Shown: piece by piece, positions 42,901 through 50,430 of the stretch | Position numbering within the stretch: the first letter of the stretch is position 1 | Layout: each line of letters begins with the position of its first letter | From: Chitinophagales bacterium | Lineage (GTDB): Bacteria; Bacteroidota; Bacteroidia; Chitinophagales; Chitinophagaceae | Assembly (NCBI GenBank): GCA_020636505.1 | Contig: JACJXR010000005.1 | Span: forward strand, 124,001 to 188,000 | Length of the DNA stretch: 64,000 nt | Direction of reading: 5' to 3' | The notes under the pieces: generated by a model | Databases searched by the model: none | Seen by the model: the letters and a program-made list of their open reading frames with translations, nothing else | Told to the model about the DNA's origin: nothing | Made by a program: the position numbers and the translations under genes

Positions 42901-44745
42901 ATGAGCGTGACCGTGCCGGATGTAATTCAATTATTGTCAGACCATATTGCCAACCAGATAGCTGCGGGCGAGGTGATACAGCGCCCGGCCTCCGCCGTGA
43001 AAGAGATGTTGGAAAATGCCGTGGACGCAGGAGCCACGGATATTCAACTCATCCTTAAAGATGCAGGCAAAGAGTTGATACAAGTGGTGGACAACGGTGT
43101 GGGCATGTCTGCAACGGATGCACGCATGAGTTTTGAACGTCATGCCACCTCCAAGATCAAAAACATCAACGACCTTTTCTCCATACGCACTATGGGGTTC
43201 CGCGGTGAGGCGCTTGCCTCCATTGCAGCGGTAGCACAAGTGGAGCTGAAAACCATGAAAGAAGGAACAGAGGTGGGCAGCCGTATTGTGATAGAAGGAA
43301 CGGAAGTGAAACTGCAAGAACCTTGCGGTACTCCGCAGGGCACCAGCATCAGTGTAAAAAATCTGTTTTACAATGTACCTGCACGCCGACACTTTTTGAA
43401 GAGCAACACCACAGAATTCAGACATATTGTGGATGAGTTCACAAGAGTGGCATTGGCACATCCGGACATAGCGTTTCGTCTGTTTCATAACGATAAGGAG
43501 CAATTCCATTTGACAGCAGGAAATTTAAAGACGAGAATCGTCGACCTGTTGGGCAATTCGTACACAAAAAACCTTGTACCCGTAGAGGAACAAACGGAAC
43601 TGATAAACATATCAGGCTTCATCGGTAAACCCGAAGCAGCCACCCGTACAAGGGGCAATCAGTTTTTCTTCATCAACAACAGGTTTATCAAGAGTGGTTA
43701 TCTACACCATGCATTGGTGAATGCCTATGAAGGGTTGATAGATAAAGAGACCTTTCCGTTCTATGTATTGTTTTTGGAGATAGACCCTGCTCGTGTGGAT
43801 GTGAACGTGCACCCCACCAAGCAAGAAGTGAAGTTTGAGGACGACAGAATGATGTATGCCTATCTGAATGCGGCTGTCAAACACGCTTTGGCACGATACA
43901 ACATTGCCCCATCGATAGATTTCACATTGAGTCCTGAAATTCAGCAGCTCTCGTCCGTACAATTACCGACCACAGAAGAGACGCGCAGCAAAGCAGAAAA
44001 AGGATATTTGGGAAGCTCCTTTGCCAACAAAGGACAAGCTCATAAGATAGAGCGCAATGACAGTATGGGAAAGTGGAAGCAATTGTATGAAATAGCCAAT
44101 ACCACTCCCGACGAACAACCTCAACCCAATAAAACTCAACAAGAACAAACATTGCTCACCAATACACCTACGGAGCAAACACATAATATATTATTGGTAC
44201 AAGGCTTTTATTTGGTGACCACCGTAAAGTCGGGACTGATGATGGTGCATATACGCCGTGCGCAAGAACGTATTTGGTACGAGCGTATGTTGGAGCAGTG
44301 GAACGACGGTGAGGCTCCGTCTCAGCAAGTATTGTTTCCTGTATCATATGAACTGCCACCACAGGATGCTATGTTGCTGAACGAAGCACTTGGAGACCTT
44401 GCAAGAATAGGCTTCGACATTTCGCCATTCGGGAAAAACACATTTGTGGTACAGGGAGTACCATCTTCTTTACCACCGGGCGAAGAAAAGAATGTGTTGG
44501 ACGAAGTGATAGAGCAACTGAAAAACGAATCGAACGATACCACGAACAAACGTTCGGAAAAATTGTTGGTGAATATGGCCAAAAGGTTGTCCAGAAACAC
44601 AGCCGCTTTATCCATAAAAGAAAACCAACAAGGAATGATAGATGAATTGTTTGCCTGTTCTCAGCCCGAATATACTGCTGATGGCAAAAAGATATTCAAT
44701 CTTATCCGCAAAGAAGAATTAGACAAGATGATGGATAGACATTAA
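42901..44745 (+). CDS. mutL: DNA mismatch repair protein MutL
   Basis: 614 residues from ATG 42901 (MSVTVPDVIQLLSDHIANQ); four upstream codons begin with TTG. GHKL ATPase domain: NQIAAGEVIQRP, DNGVGM, GFRGEALASI. The transducer domain ends at about 330; a low-complexity linker (about 340-425) leads to the dimerisation domain. There the usual DQH(R)A metal-binding motif reads MMVHIRRAQERI, so the first Asp is missing, and the later CPHGRP-type motif is not clear. Thus the latent endonuclease may be inactive. It pairs with MutS (not in the window) in repair. Confidence 0.95.
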   Translation: MSVTVPDVIQLLSDHIANQIAAGEVIQRPASAVKEMLENAVDAGATDIQLILKDAGKELIQVVDNGVGMSATDARMSFERHATSKIKNINDLFSIRTMGFRGEALASIAAVAQVELKTMKEGTEVGSRIVIEGTEVKLQEPCGTPQGTSISVKNLFYNVPARRHFLKSNTTEFRHIVDEFTRVALAHPDIAFRLFHNDKEQFHLTAGNLKTRIVDLLGNSYTKNLVPVEEQTELINISGFIGKPEAATRTRGNQFFFINNRFIKSGYLHHALVNAYEGLIDKETFPFYVLFLEIDPARVDVNVHPTKQEVKFEDDRMMYAYLNAAVKHALARYNIAPSIDFTLSPEIQQLSSVQLPTTEETRSKAEKGYLGSSFANKGQAHKIERNDSMGKWKQLYEIANTTPDEQPQPNKTQQEQTLLTNTPTEQTHNILLVQGFYLVTTVKSGLMMVHIRRAQERIWYERMLEQWNDGEAPSQQVLFPVSYELPPQDAMLLNEALGDLARIGFDISPFGKNTFVVQGVPSSLPPGEEKNVLDEVIEQLKNESNDTTNKRSEKLLVNMAKRLSRNTAALSIKENQQGMIDELFACSQPEYTADGKKIFNLIRKEELDKMMDRH

Positions 44746-44768
44746 GTGTCATATGAACCGTTTTTTTG

Positions 44769-44776
44769 TACCTTTG
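44769..44776 (+). promoter_or_regulatory. Candidate -7 box (TACCTTTG) of the PaaE-like gene
   Basis: TACCTTTG 39 bases before the ATG at 44816, in the 70-base gap after mutL. No TTG at -33. Confidence 0.45.
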
Positions 44777-44815
44777 CGCCACCTTTTTATTAAACGAGAG
44801 CAGAACGAAGTATAG

Positions 44816-45901
44816 ATGGCATTGAAATTTCATCCTTTAACGGTAAAGGATATCAGGAGAGAAACGGCAGACTGTGTGTCTGTTGCACTGAATATACCCG
44901 AAGAGCTTGTACAAGATTTCAAATTTGTACCGGGTCAATACCTTACTTTTCGCAAAGGCGAGGGCGATGAGGAAATTCGTCGTTCCTATTCGATATGTGC
45001 CGGTCCGTTGGACAAAGAATTGCGTGTAGCCATCAAGAAAGTGGAGCAAGGTAAATTTTCCACCTATGCCAACGAAGAATTGAAGGTTGGAGATACCGTG
45101 GAAGTAATGCCACCGATGGGTAACTTCTCACGCAAAAAAGAAACATCTTCACATAAACATTATTTGGCCATAGCCGCGGGTAGCGGTATCACTCCCATCA
45201 TGAGCATCATGAAGGAAGTATTGGCAGAAAACGGCGAAAACCGTTTTACACTTATATATGGCAACAAAGGACGTATGTCCATCATTTTCCGTGAAGAGAT
45301 AGAGGCGTTGAAAAACAAATACATGAACCGCTTACGTGTGTTTCATGTATTGAGCAGGGAGTCAATGGATGTGCCGCTTTTCAACGGACGTATCACGGCT
45401 GAGAAGTGTGCTGAAATGTGTGATAAGCTCATTGACATCACTTCAGTTGATGAAGCTTTCATCTGCGGGCCCGAACAAATGATCCTTTCTGTTCGCGAGC
45501 AATTGATACAGTTGGGCATGGATGGTCACGATGTGCATATGGAACTATTCACATCACCCGACCAACCTAAAGAGTCTCACGAAAAGTGGAATAAAGAACA
45601 CGCCGCCGATGAAGGCAAGATGAGTAAAGTAAGCATCACGCTTGACGGTACCACTTTTGAAATGGACCTTGCATACAACGGAGACACCATTTTGGATGCC
45701 GCACTTAAGAGCGGTGCCGACCTTCCGTTTGCTTGTAAAGGTGGTGTATGCTGCACATGCCGTGCAAAAGTAACCGAAGGCGAAGTGGAAATGGAAGTGA
45801 ACTATGCGTTGGAGCCCGACGAGGTGGAAAACGGTTATGTACTCACTTGCCAATCTCACCCAAAAACGGACAAAGTTCATATAGACTTCGACCAGAGGTA
45901 G
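44816..45901 (+). CDS. PaaE-like ferredoxin-NAD(P)H oxidoreductase with 2Fe-2S domain
   Basis: 361 residues. FAD-binding domain (1-105) with RRSYSIC, NAD(P)-binding domain (about 110-240) with AAGSGITPIMSIM and CGPEQM, then a plant-type 2Fe-2S ferredoxin domain (about 265-361) with ACKGGVCCTCRAKV plus a fourth Cys in LTCQSHP. This order matches the reductase of phenylacetyl-CoA epoxidase (PaaE) and related HCP/hydroxylase reductases. No other paa gene is present, so the electron acceptor is unknown. It ends 3 bases from convergent obg. Confidence 0.9.
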   Translation: MALKFHPLTVKDIRRETADCVSVALNIPEELVQDFKFVPGQYLTFRKGEGDEEIRRSYSICAGPLDKELRVAIKKVEQGKFSTYANEELKVGDTVEVMPPMGNFSRKKETSSHKHYLAIAAGSGITPIMSIMKEVLAENGENRFTLIYGNKGRMSIIFREEIEALKNKYMNRLRVFHVLSRESMDVPLFNGRITAEKCAEMCDKLIDITSVDEAFICGPEQMILSVREQLIQLGMDGHDVHMELFTSPDQPKESHEKWNKEHAADEGKMSKVSITLDGTTFEMDLAYNGDTILDAALKSGADLPFACKGGVCCTCRAKVTEGEVEMEVNYALEPDEVENGYVLTCQSHPKTDKVHIDFDQR

Positions 45902-45904
45902 TAT

Positions 45905-46906
45905 TTATTGCTCGTCTGCAACGAGTGCTTCCCAAAGCATGTCTTTCAACTCTGTAATGCCTTGATTGGCTGCTGAGGAAATGAATATATGCGGTACGTC
46001 TTGAGGTAGTGTTTTGGCTATTTCTTCTTTCAGTTCATCGTCCAACATATCGCTCTTGCTGATAGCGAGTATGCGACTCTTATGTAACAGTTCGGGATTG
46101 TACTTCTCCAATTCATTCATCAAGACATCGTACTCTTTGGCATGGTCGTCACTGTCTGCAGGAATCAAAAACAACAAAGCAGCGTTGCGCTCGATATGTC
46201 TTAAAAACCTATGACCTAACCCTTTGCCTTCGGCAGCACCTTCGATGATACCGGGCAAGTCAGCCACACAGAATGAACGCTCATCTCTATATGGCACCAT
46301 CCCAAGCTGTGGAGTAAGTGTTGTAAACGGATAGTTGGCTATTTTGGGTTTTGCGGCGCTTATTGTAGAAAGGAGTGTTGACTTACCTGCATTGGGGAAT
46401 CCCACCAGACCGATATCGGCAAGCACTTTCAGCTCAAGCAACTTCCACCCTTCAATACCAAGTTCACCGGGTTGTGCATATTCGGGAGCCTGATTGGTAG
46501 GTGTGGCAAAGTTGTGGTTACCCAATCCACCACGGCCACCTCTCAACCATATTTCTTCCTGACCGTCTTCGAGTATCTCCACTTCTAGCTCACCCGTTTC
46601 TTCATCGCGGGCGATGGTACCGAGTGGCACTTCTATGATGATGTCGTTACCCTCACGGCCACTACACTTGTTCTTATCACCGTTCTGGCCGTTCTCGGCA
46701 AGTATGTTCTTATGATAACGCAGATGCAGCAACGTCCAAAGTTGAGCATTGCCTCTTAATATGATATGCCCGCCACGGCCACCATCACCACCGTCAGGAC
46801 CTGCCTTGGGGTTGTATTTGGTGCGTGCCAAATGTGCACTGCCTGCTCCGCCTTTTCCGGAGCGGCAGAATACACGTATATAGTCAACAAAGTTTGCTTT
46901 TTCCAC
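45905..46906 (-). CDS. obg: Ribosome-assembly GTPase Obg/CgtA
   Basis: 333 residues with a GTG start that overlaps the adk stop by one base (TAGTG), so the two are translationally coupled. Glycine-rich Obg fold (about 1-160: GGKGGAGSAHLAR, GGDGGRGGHIIL), then the G domain with G1 GFPNAGKS, G3 DLPGIIEGA and G4 ISKSDM. There is no C-terminal OCT domain. It acts in late 50S assembly and stress control. Confidence 0.96.
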   Translation of the reverse strand: MEKANFVDYIRVFCRSGKGGAGSAHLARTKYNPKAGPDGGDGGRGGHIILRGNAQLWTLLHLRYHKNILAENGQNGDKNKCSGREGNDIIIEVPLGTIARDEETGELEVEILEDGQEEIWLRGGRGGLGNHNFATPTNQAPEYAQPGELGIEGWKLLELKVLADIGLVGFPNAGKSTLLSTISAAKPKIANYPFTTLTPQLGMVPYRDERSFCVADLPGIIEGAAEGKGLGHRFLRHIERNAALLFLIPADSDDHAKEYDVLMNELEKYNPELLHKSRILAISKSDMLDDELKEEIAKTLPQDVPHIFISSAANQGITELKDMLWEALVADEQ

Positions 46907-47487
46907 TAAGCGGGTTGCAGATATTTGTCTATCTCTTTCTTAATAAGCCTGAAGGTGGTCTCGATGTCGCCATCGCCTTTAAGGTTCACCAATTTGCTTT
47001 GCGTGTTGTAATGGTCGGCAACAACAGCTGTTTTAGTGTGATACTCTTTTATGCGTTTGGTGATCACCTCTTCATTGTCGTCACTACGACCAGAAGTGAC
47101 ACCTCTGTGCAACAGACGTTTCACAAGTTCGGCTTCAGGTACTTCCAATGACAACATCAGGTCTATTTCAGTGCCTTTGAATTCCAACAATTTGTCCAAT
47201 GCGGATGCTTGCTCCGTTGTACGCGGGAAACCATCGAAAATGAATCCTCTTGCTTCGGGATTCTCGTCGATCTTTCCGCTTATCATTCCGATAACCACTT
47301 CATCAGGAACCAAAAGTCCTTGGTCCATGTACTTTTTGGCCTCAAGGCCCAGCGTGCTTTCTTTCTTTACTTCTTCACGCAACAGGTCTCCGGTAGAAAT
47401 ATGATGCAGCTTATACGTATCCAGAATGTTCTGAGACTGCGTACCTTTTCCACTGCCCGGAGGCCCGAATAAAATCAAATTAAACAT
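46906..47487 (-). CDS. adk: Adenylate kinase
   Basis: 193 residues from ATG 47487 (MFNLILFGPPGSGKGTQ); an upstream start would add 10 poor residues. P-loop GPPGSGKGT at about 8-16, FDGFPRTTEQA for the NMP-binding site, and a short LID (lacks the zinc-binding insertion), giving the short-form kinase common in Bacteroidota. Interconverts ATP, AMP and ADP. It forms a two-gene unit with obg. TATTTTTG (47522-47515) and TACCTTTG (47652-47645) are two possible -7 boxes upstream. Confidence 0.96.
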   Translation of the reverse strand: MFNLILFGPPGSGKGTQSQNILDTYKLHHISTGDLLREEVKKESTLGLEAKKYMDQGLLVPDEVVIGMISGKIDENPEARGFIFDGFPRTTEQASALDKLLEFKGTEIDLMLSLEVPEAELVKRLLHRGVTSGRSDDNEEVITKRIKEYHTKTAVVADHYNTQSKLVNLKGDGDIETTFRLIKKEIDKYLQPA

Positions 47488-47680
47488 ATACGAATCAAAT
47501 AATATTAAACAGCGCAAAAATAATCATACTCACGTTAAGGCATCATAAGTATTTATTAATGAATTATAACGAATGGGAAGTAAGTGTCGTTATACTTATG
47601 GCCAACTATGAAATGTAAATTATTTCACATCTTACAATATAATGCAAAGGTAAGATATATTATACAGTTGGTATCAATCT

Positions 47681-48283
47681 TTAACCTTCCTTTGATTTCA
47701 CCCCCAACAGCTTATTGATGCGGCTGTCGTAAACGGTATAATCTCCCGGTTGGAGCTTATCGATGCTCAGGCTCTCAATTTTGTACCTTATCAATCGCAA
47801 AGTTGGAAATCCGACCGCAGCGGTCATTTTTCTCACTTGCCTGTTTTTACCCTCACTGATGGTTATGGCAACCCAAGATGTAGGGATGTTGGCTCTATAT
47901 CTTATAGGAGGATTTCTATCGGGCACATTCGGTTCGCCTTTCAATTTTTCGACGATGGCTCTTTTAGTGGTGTACTCCTTTCCGTTATGATTGATGACAA
48001 CTCCCGATTCCAATTGTTCAATTGCTTCGTCGGTAATGTCACCTTCCACTTGTGCCCAATAAGTTTTTTTATGTTCAAACTTGGGGTCGGCCAAACGGTG
48101 TTTCAAATTATTGTCGTTGGTCAACAATAACAATCCTTCACTGTCGTAATCCAACCTGCCTACCGGGTAAATGTCTTTACCGATACCTTTTAAATAATCA
48201 GCCAATGTTTCCTTGTCACCTTCCGGAGAAAATTGACTCAACACCTTGAACGGTTTGTAAAACAAAATGTATTCGAACGCCAT
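47681..48283 (-). CDS. rluE: Ribosomal pseudouridine synthase, RluE/RsuA family
   Basis: 200 residues. No S4 domain; the catalytic domain starts at once, as in RluE. VGRLDYDSEGLLLLTND holds catalytic Asp45, and YWAQVEGDI and NRQVRKMTAAVGFPTLRLIR complete the family pattern. RluE modifies 23S rRNA U2457 (E. coli numbering); the close RluF/RsuA branch is possible but the absence of S4 favours RluE. Confidence 0.88.
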   Translation of the reverse strand: MAFEYILFYKPFKVLSQFSPEGDKETLADYLKGIGKDIYPVGRLDYDSEGLLLLTNDNNLKHRLADPKFEHKKTYWAQVEGDITDEAIEQLESGVVINHNGKEYTTKRAIVEKLKGEPNVPDRNPPIRYRANIPTSWVAITISEGKNRQVRKMTAAVGFPTLRLIRYKIESLSIDKLQPGDYTVYDSRINKLLGVKSKEG

Positions 48284-48321
48284 AACGATCTTTTGAAAAT
48301 GAGTTGCAATGCCTGTGCATT

Positions 48322-48360
48322 AAAAAGAAAAAGTCCGGCAAGTTTTTGAACCGCCGGACT
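48322..48360 (-). terminator. Terminator downstream of the BatC-like gene
   Basis: 8-base stem AGTCCGGC / GCCGGACT with a 13-base loop, followed on the minus strand by TTTTTCTTTTT. It lies 166 bases past the BatC stop, just upstream of rluE. Confidence 0.7.
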
Positions 48361-48526
48361 ATTAGGATGGGTTAGTAAGCACAATCCTCAATACAATATT
48401 AACAAGAAATTTTTCTACTGAAAAAAAATATCAAAAATATTTTCAAAAAACTTTTTCAACAATGTTGATAAGTTGTTGGCAATGTAAATCCGGAAACAAT
48501 GAAATGAGACGATTTTTTCAAGGTGT

Positions 48527-49297
48527 TTACCAATCTTTTTCAACCTTTATCGGAACACCCTTTCCTTTCTTCAGTTTGTCTTGAAGTTTCTTTTCTTCTT
48601 GTTGTAAAGCGTTTAAAAGTTGTTCGGCCTGTTGCTCGGAAAGCTTGCTGGGCTGGGGTTGTGGCTTGCCGTCTTGTTGGTCGCTCTTATCTTCTTTCTT
48701 TTGTTGCTGCTGTTGTTGGTCGTCTTGTTGCTCTTGTTTGTTCTCGTTTTGTTTTTGTTCGTCCTGTTTCTTTTCGTCGTCTTTTTTGTCTTCGTTTTGT
48801 TTGTCCTGTTGGTTCTTATCCTGCTTGTTTTTGTCGTCTTTTTTCTTGTCGTCGTTACCGCCGCCACCTTGCTGATTTTTCATCATTTGCAGCGCATAAG
48901 ACAAATTATACTTCGCATTTTCGTCTTGCGGATTTTTTCTCAAAGCTTCTTTATATGCCTCAACCGCTTCCTTGTATTTCTTTTCTTCCAAGTAAGTGTT
49001 ACCCTTATTGTAGTTGGCAGCCGCCTTCTCTTCTTTTGCTTCGGCAACTTTTGCTGTGGCGTCCATCAGCTTACGCGCACCCTCAAAATCTTTTTGTTGA
49101 TACTTGGCGTTACCCAAGTTGAAAAGTCCCGGTGTGTAATTGGGTTGCTTGGACAAAGCTTGTTGATATGATTCCGATGCTTCTTTGTATTTGCCTTCTT
49201 GGTATAATTGGTTTCCTGTGCGCACCTCTTTTTTGGGTTGAGCGGATACACCCACAACCATCAAACAAAACAAAACCGTTCCAAACCATTTCATCAT
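48527..49297 (-). CDS. BatC-like TPR protein with charged low-complexity tail
   Basis: 256 residues. Signal peptide 1-19 (ends VSAQ). Three TPR units at about 24-130 (TGNQLYQEGKYKEASESYQQAL, NYNKGNTYLEEKKYKEAVEAYKEAL). Residues about 143-222 are a run of Lys, Asp, Gln, Asn and Glu (KKKDDKNKQDKNQQDK and the like), then a short coiled helix. This matches BatC of the Bacteroidota aerotolerance (bat) operon. Its ATG overlaps the stop of the BatB-like gene by 4 bases (ATGA). Probably acts in the periplasm with BatB. Role in oxygen tolerance is known only for some relatives. Confidence 0.85.
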   Translation of the reverse strand: MMKWFGTVLFCLMVVGVSAQPKKEVRTGNQLYQEGKYKEASESYQQALSKQPNYTPGLFNLGNAKYQQKDFEGARKLMDATAKVAEAKEEKAAANYNKGNTYLEEKKYKEAVEAYKEALRKNPQDENAKYNLSYALQMMKNQQGGGGNDDKKKDDKNKQDKNQQDKQNEDKKDDEKKQDEQKQNENKQEQQDDQQQQQQKKEDKSDQQDGKPQPQPSKLSEQQAEQLLNALQQEEKKLQDKLKKGKGVPIKVEKDW

Positions 49298-50304
49298 GCC
49301 ACTTCCGTTTTTTGTTTTACTCTGCTACCCGGCAACAGCCATTCGATGATCAACAATAGAAAACCGACCGCAAGGAAATATTGAAAATAACTTGAGAAGT
49401 CCGTAAACACGACTGCACCCAAACTCTTCTGTTCCATGCCGTCTATTTCGCCCACTATCTTCTGTGCAGCATTATCGGTATTCCTCAAGAAGGTATAAGT
49501 TCCTCTACCTGCAGATGCTATGGAACGAAGCGCATCTTCGTTCAAGCGACTTATTACAGGATTACCGGCATCGTCCAATTTTACCGTTTGTGTTTTCGGA
49601 TCGAATATGGTTGTACCCTGAGGGGAACCGATACCTACCGTATGGATTATCACTCCCGACTCTGCCGCTTCTTTTACTTTCGCTACGGCTGTCTCGTCAT
49701 GATCCTCACCATCCGAGATGATGACCAAAGATTTGTACTTCTTCTCTTTTTGTGAAAATGAACGCATGGCTAGGTCAACCGCTTGGCTGATGACCGTACC
49801 CTGTGTGGGAACCAAATCGGGCTGCACATTCTGCATCATCATCTTCATGGCGCTGTAATCGATGGTGAGCGGCACTTGCAGATAAGCCTTACCCGCAAAA
49901 ACCACCAATCCCACACGGTCGTTCTTCATCTTGTCGATCATACTCTGTACCAATTGCTTGGCACGCGCCAATCTGTTGGGCTGAATATCTCGCGCCAACA
50001 TACTCTTACTTACATCCAACGCGATGATGACATCCACGCCTTTGCGCTGTACCTTCTCTGTTTTTGAACCCATTTGCAAGTTGGCCCAACCTATAACTAT
50101 TGAGACAAGTGCAAGAGACAGTAGTACAAACCTCAATGTTTGCCTACCCGGAATGAAGCCGAGTATTTGTGTGTTGATGAGTCTTTCATCACCAAGTGTT
50201 TTCAGTTTTCGCCTGCGCCAATATATCATGGCAACAAACAATGCCACCAATACCGGAATAAGTATCAATGCCATCAAATGCGATATTTCCTGAAAACGTA
50301 ACAT
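49294..50304 (-). CDS. BatB-like von Willebrand A membrane protein
   Basis: 336 residues. Two N-terminal helices (about 9-30 and 56-76), a VWA domain (about 88-285) with MIDAS motif DVSKS at 97-101 and SDGEDHD, and one C-terminal helix (about 310-328). VWA/MIDAS binds a divalent metal and partners; Bat proteins are inner-membrane anchored with the VWA domain outside. Overlaps the BatC-like gene by 4 bases. A BatA homologue, BatD and moxR are not adjacent; a moxR lies 42 kb to the left. Confidence 0.87.
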   Translation of the reverse strand: MLRFQEISHLMALILIPVLVALFVAMIYWRRRKLKTLGDERLINTQILGFIPGRQTLRFVLLSLALVSIVIGWANLQMGSKTEKVQRKGVDVIIALDVSKSMLARDIQPNRLARAKQLVQSMIDKMKNDRVGLVVFAGKAYLQVPLTIDYSAMKMMMQNVQPDLVPTQGTVISQAVDLAMRSFSQKEKKYKSLVIISDGEDHDETAVAKVKEAAESGVIIHTVGIGSPQGTTIFDPKTQTVKLDDAGNPVISRLNEDALRSIASAGRGTYTFLRNTDNAAQKIVGEIDGMEQKSLGAVVFTDFSSYFQYFLAVGFLLLIIEWLLPGSRVKQKTEVA

Positions 50305-50417
50305 GATAAGACAACTGCAAATTTAACCCTGTGCGTATTTTCTGCTAATTATAGATAATGATTTTTAATTTCTTTAACACAGTATCCACGAACATACGTA
50401 ATTGGACGGCAAAAATG

Positions 50418-50425
50418 TAGATTTG
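50418..50425 (+). promoter_or_regulatory. Candidate -7 box (TAGATTTG) of uvrD
   Basis: TAGATTTG ends 5 bases before the helicase ATG, so the mRNA would be nearly leaderless. No TTG at the exact -33 distance. Confidence 0.45.
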
Positions 50426-50430
50426 CATAC

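Noticed and set aside
48613..49171. Long alternative frames over the BatC-like low-complexity tract (Thr/Lys-rich and Leu/Val-rich)
   Set aside because: They come from the repetitive tract read in other frames; the TPR frame has signal peptide and overlapping start with its operon partner.
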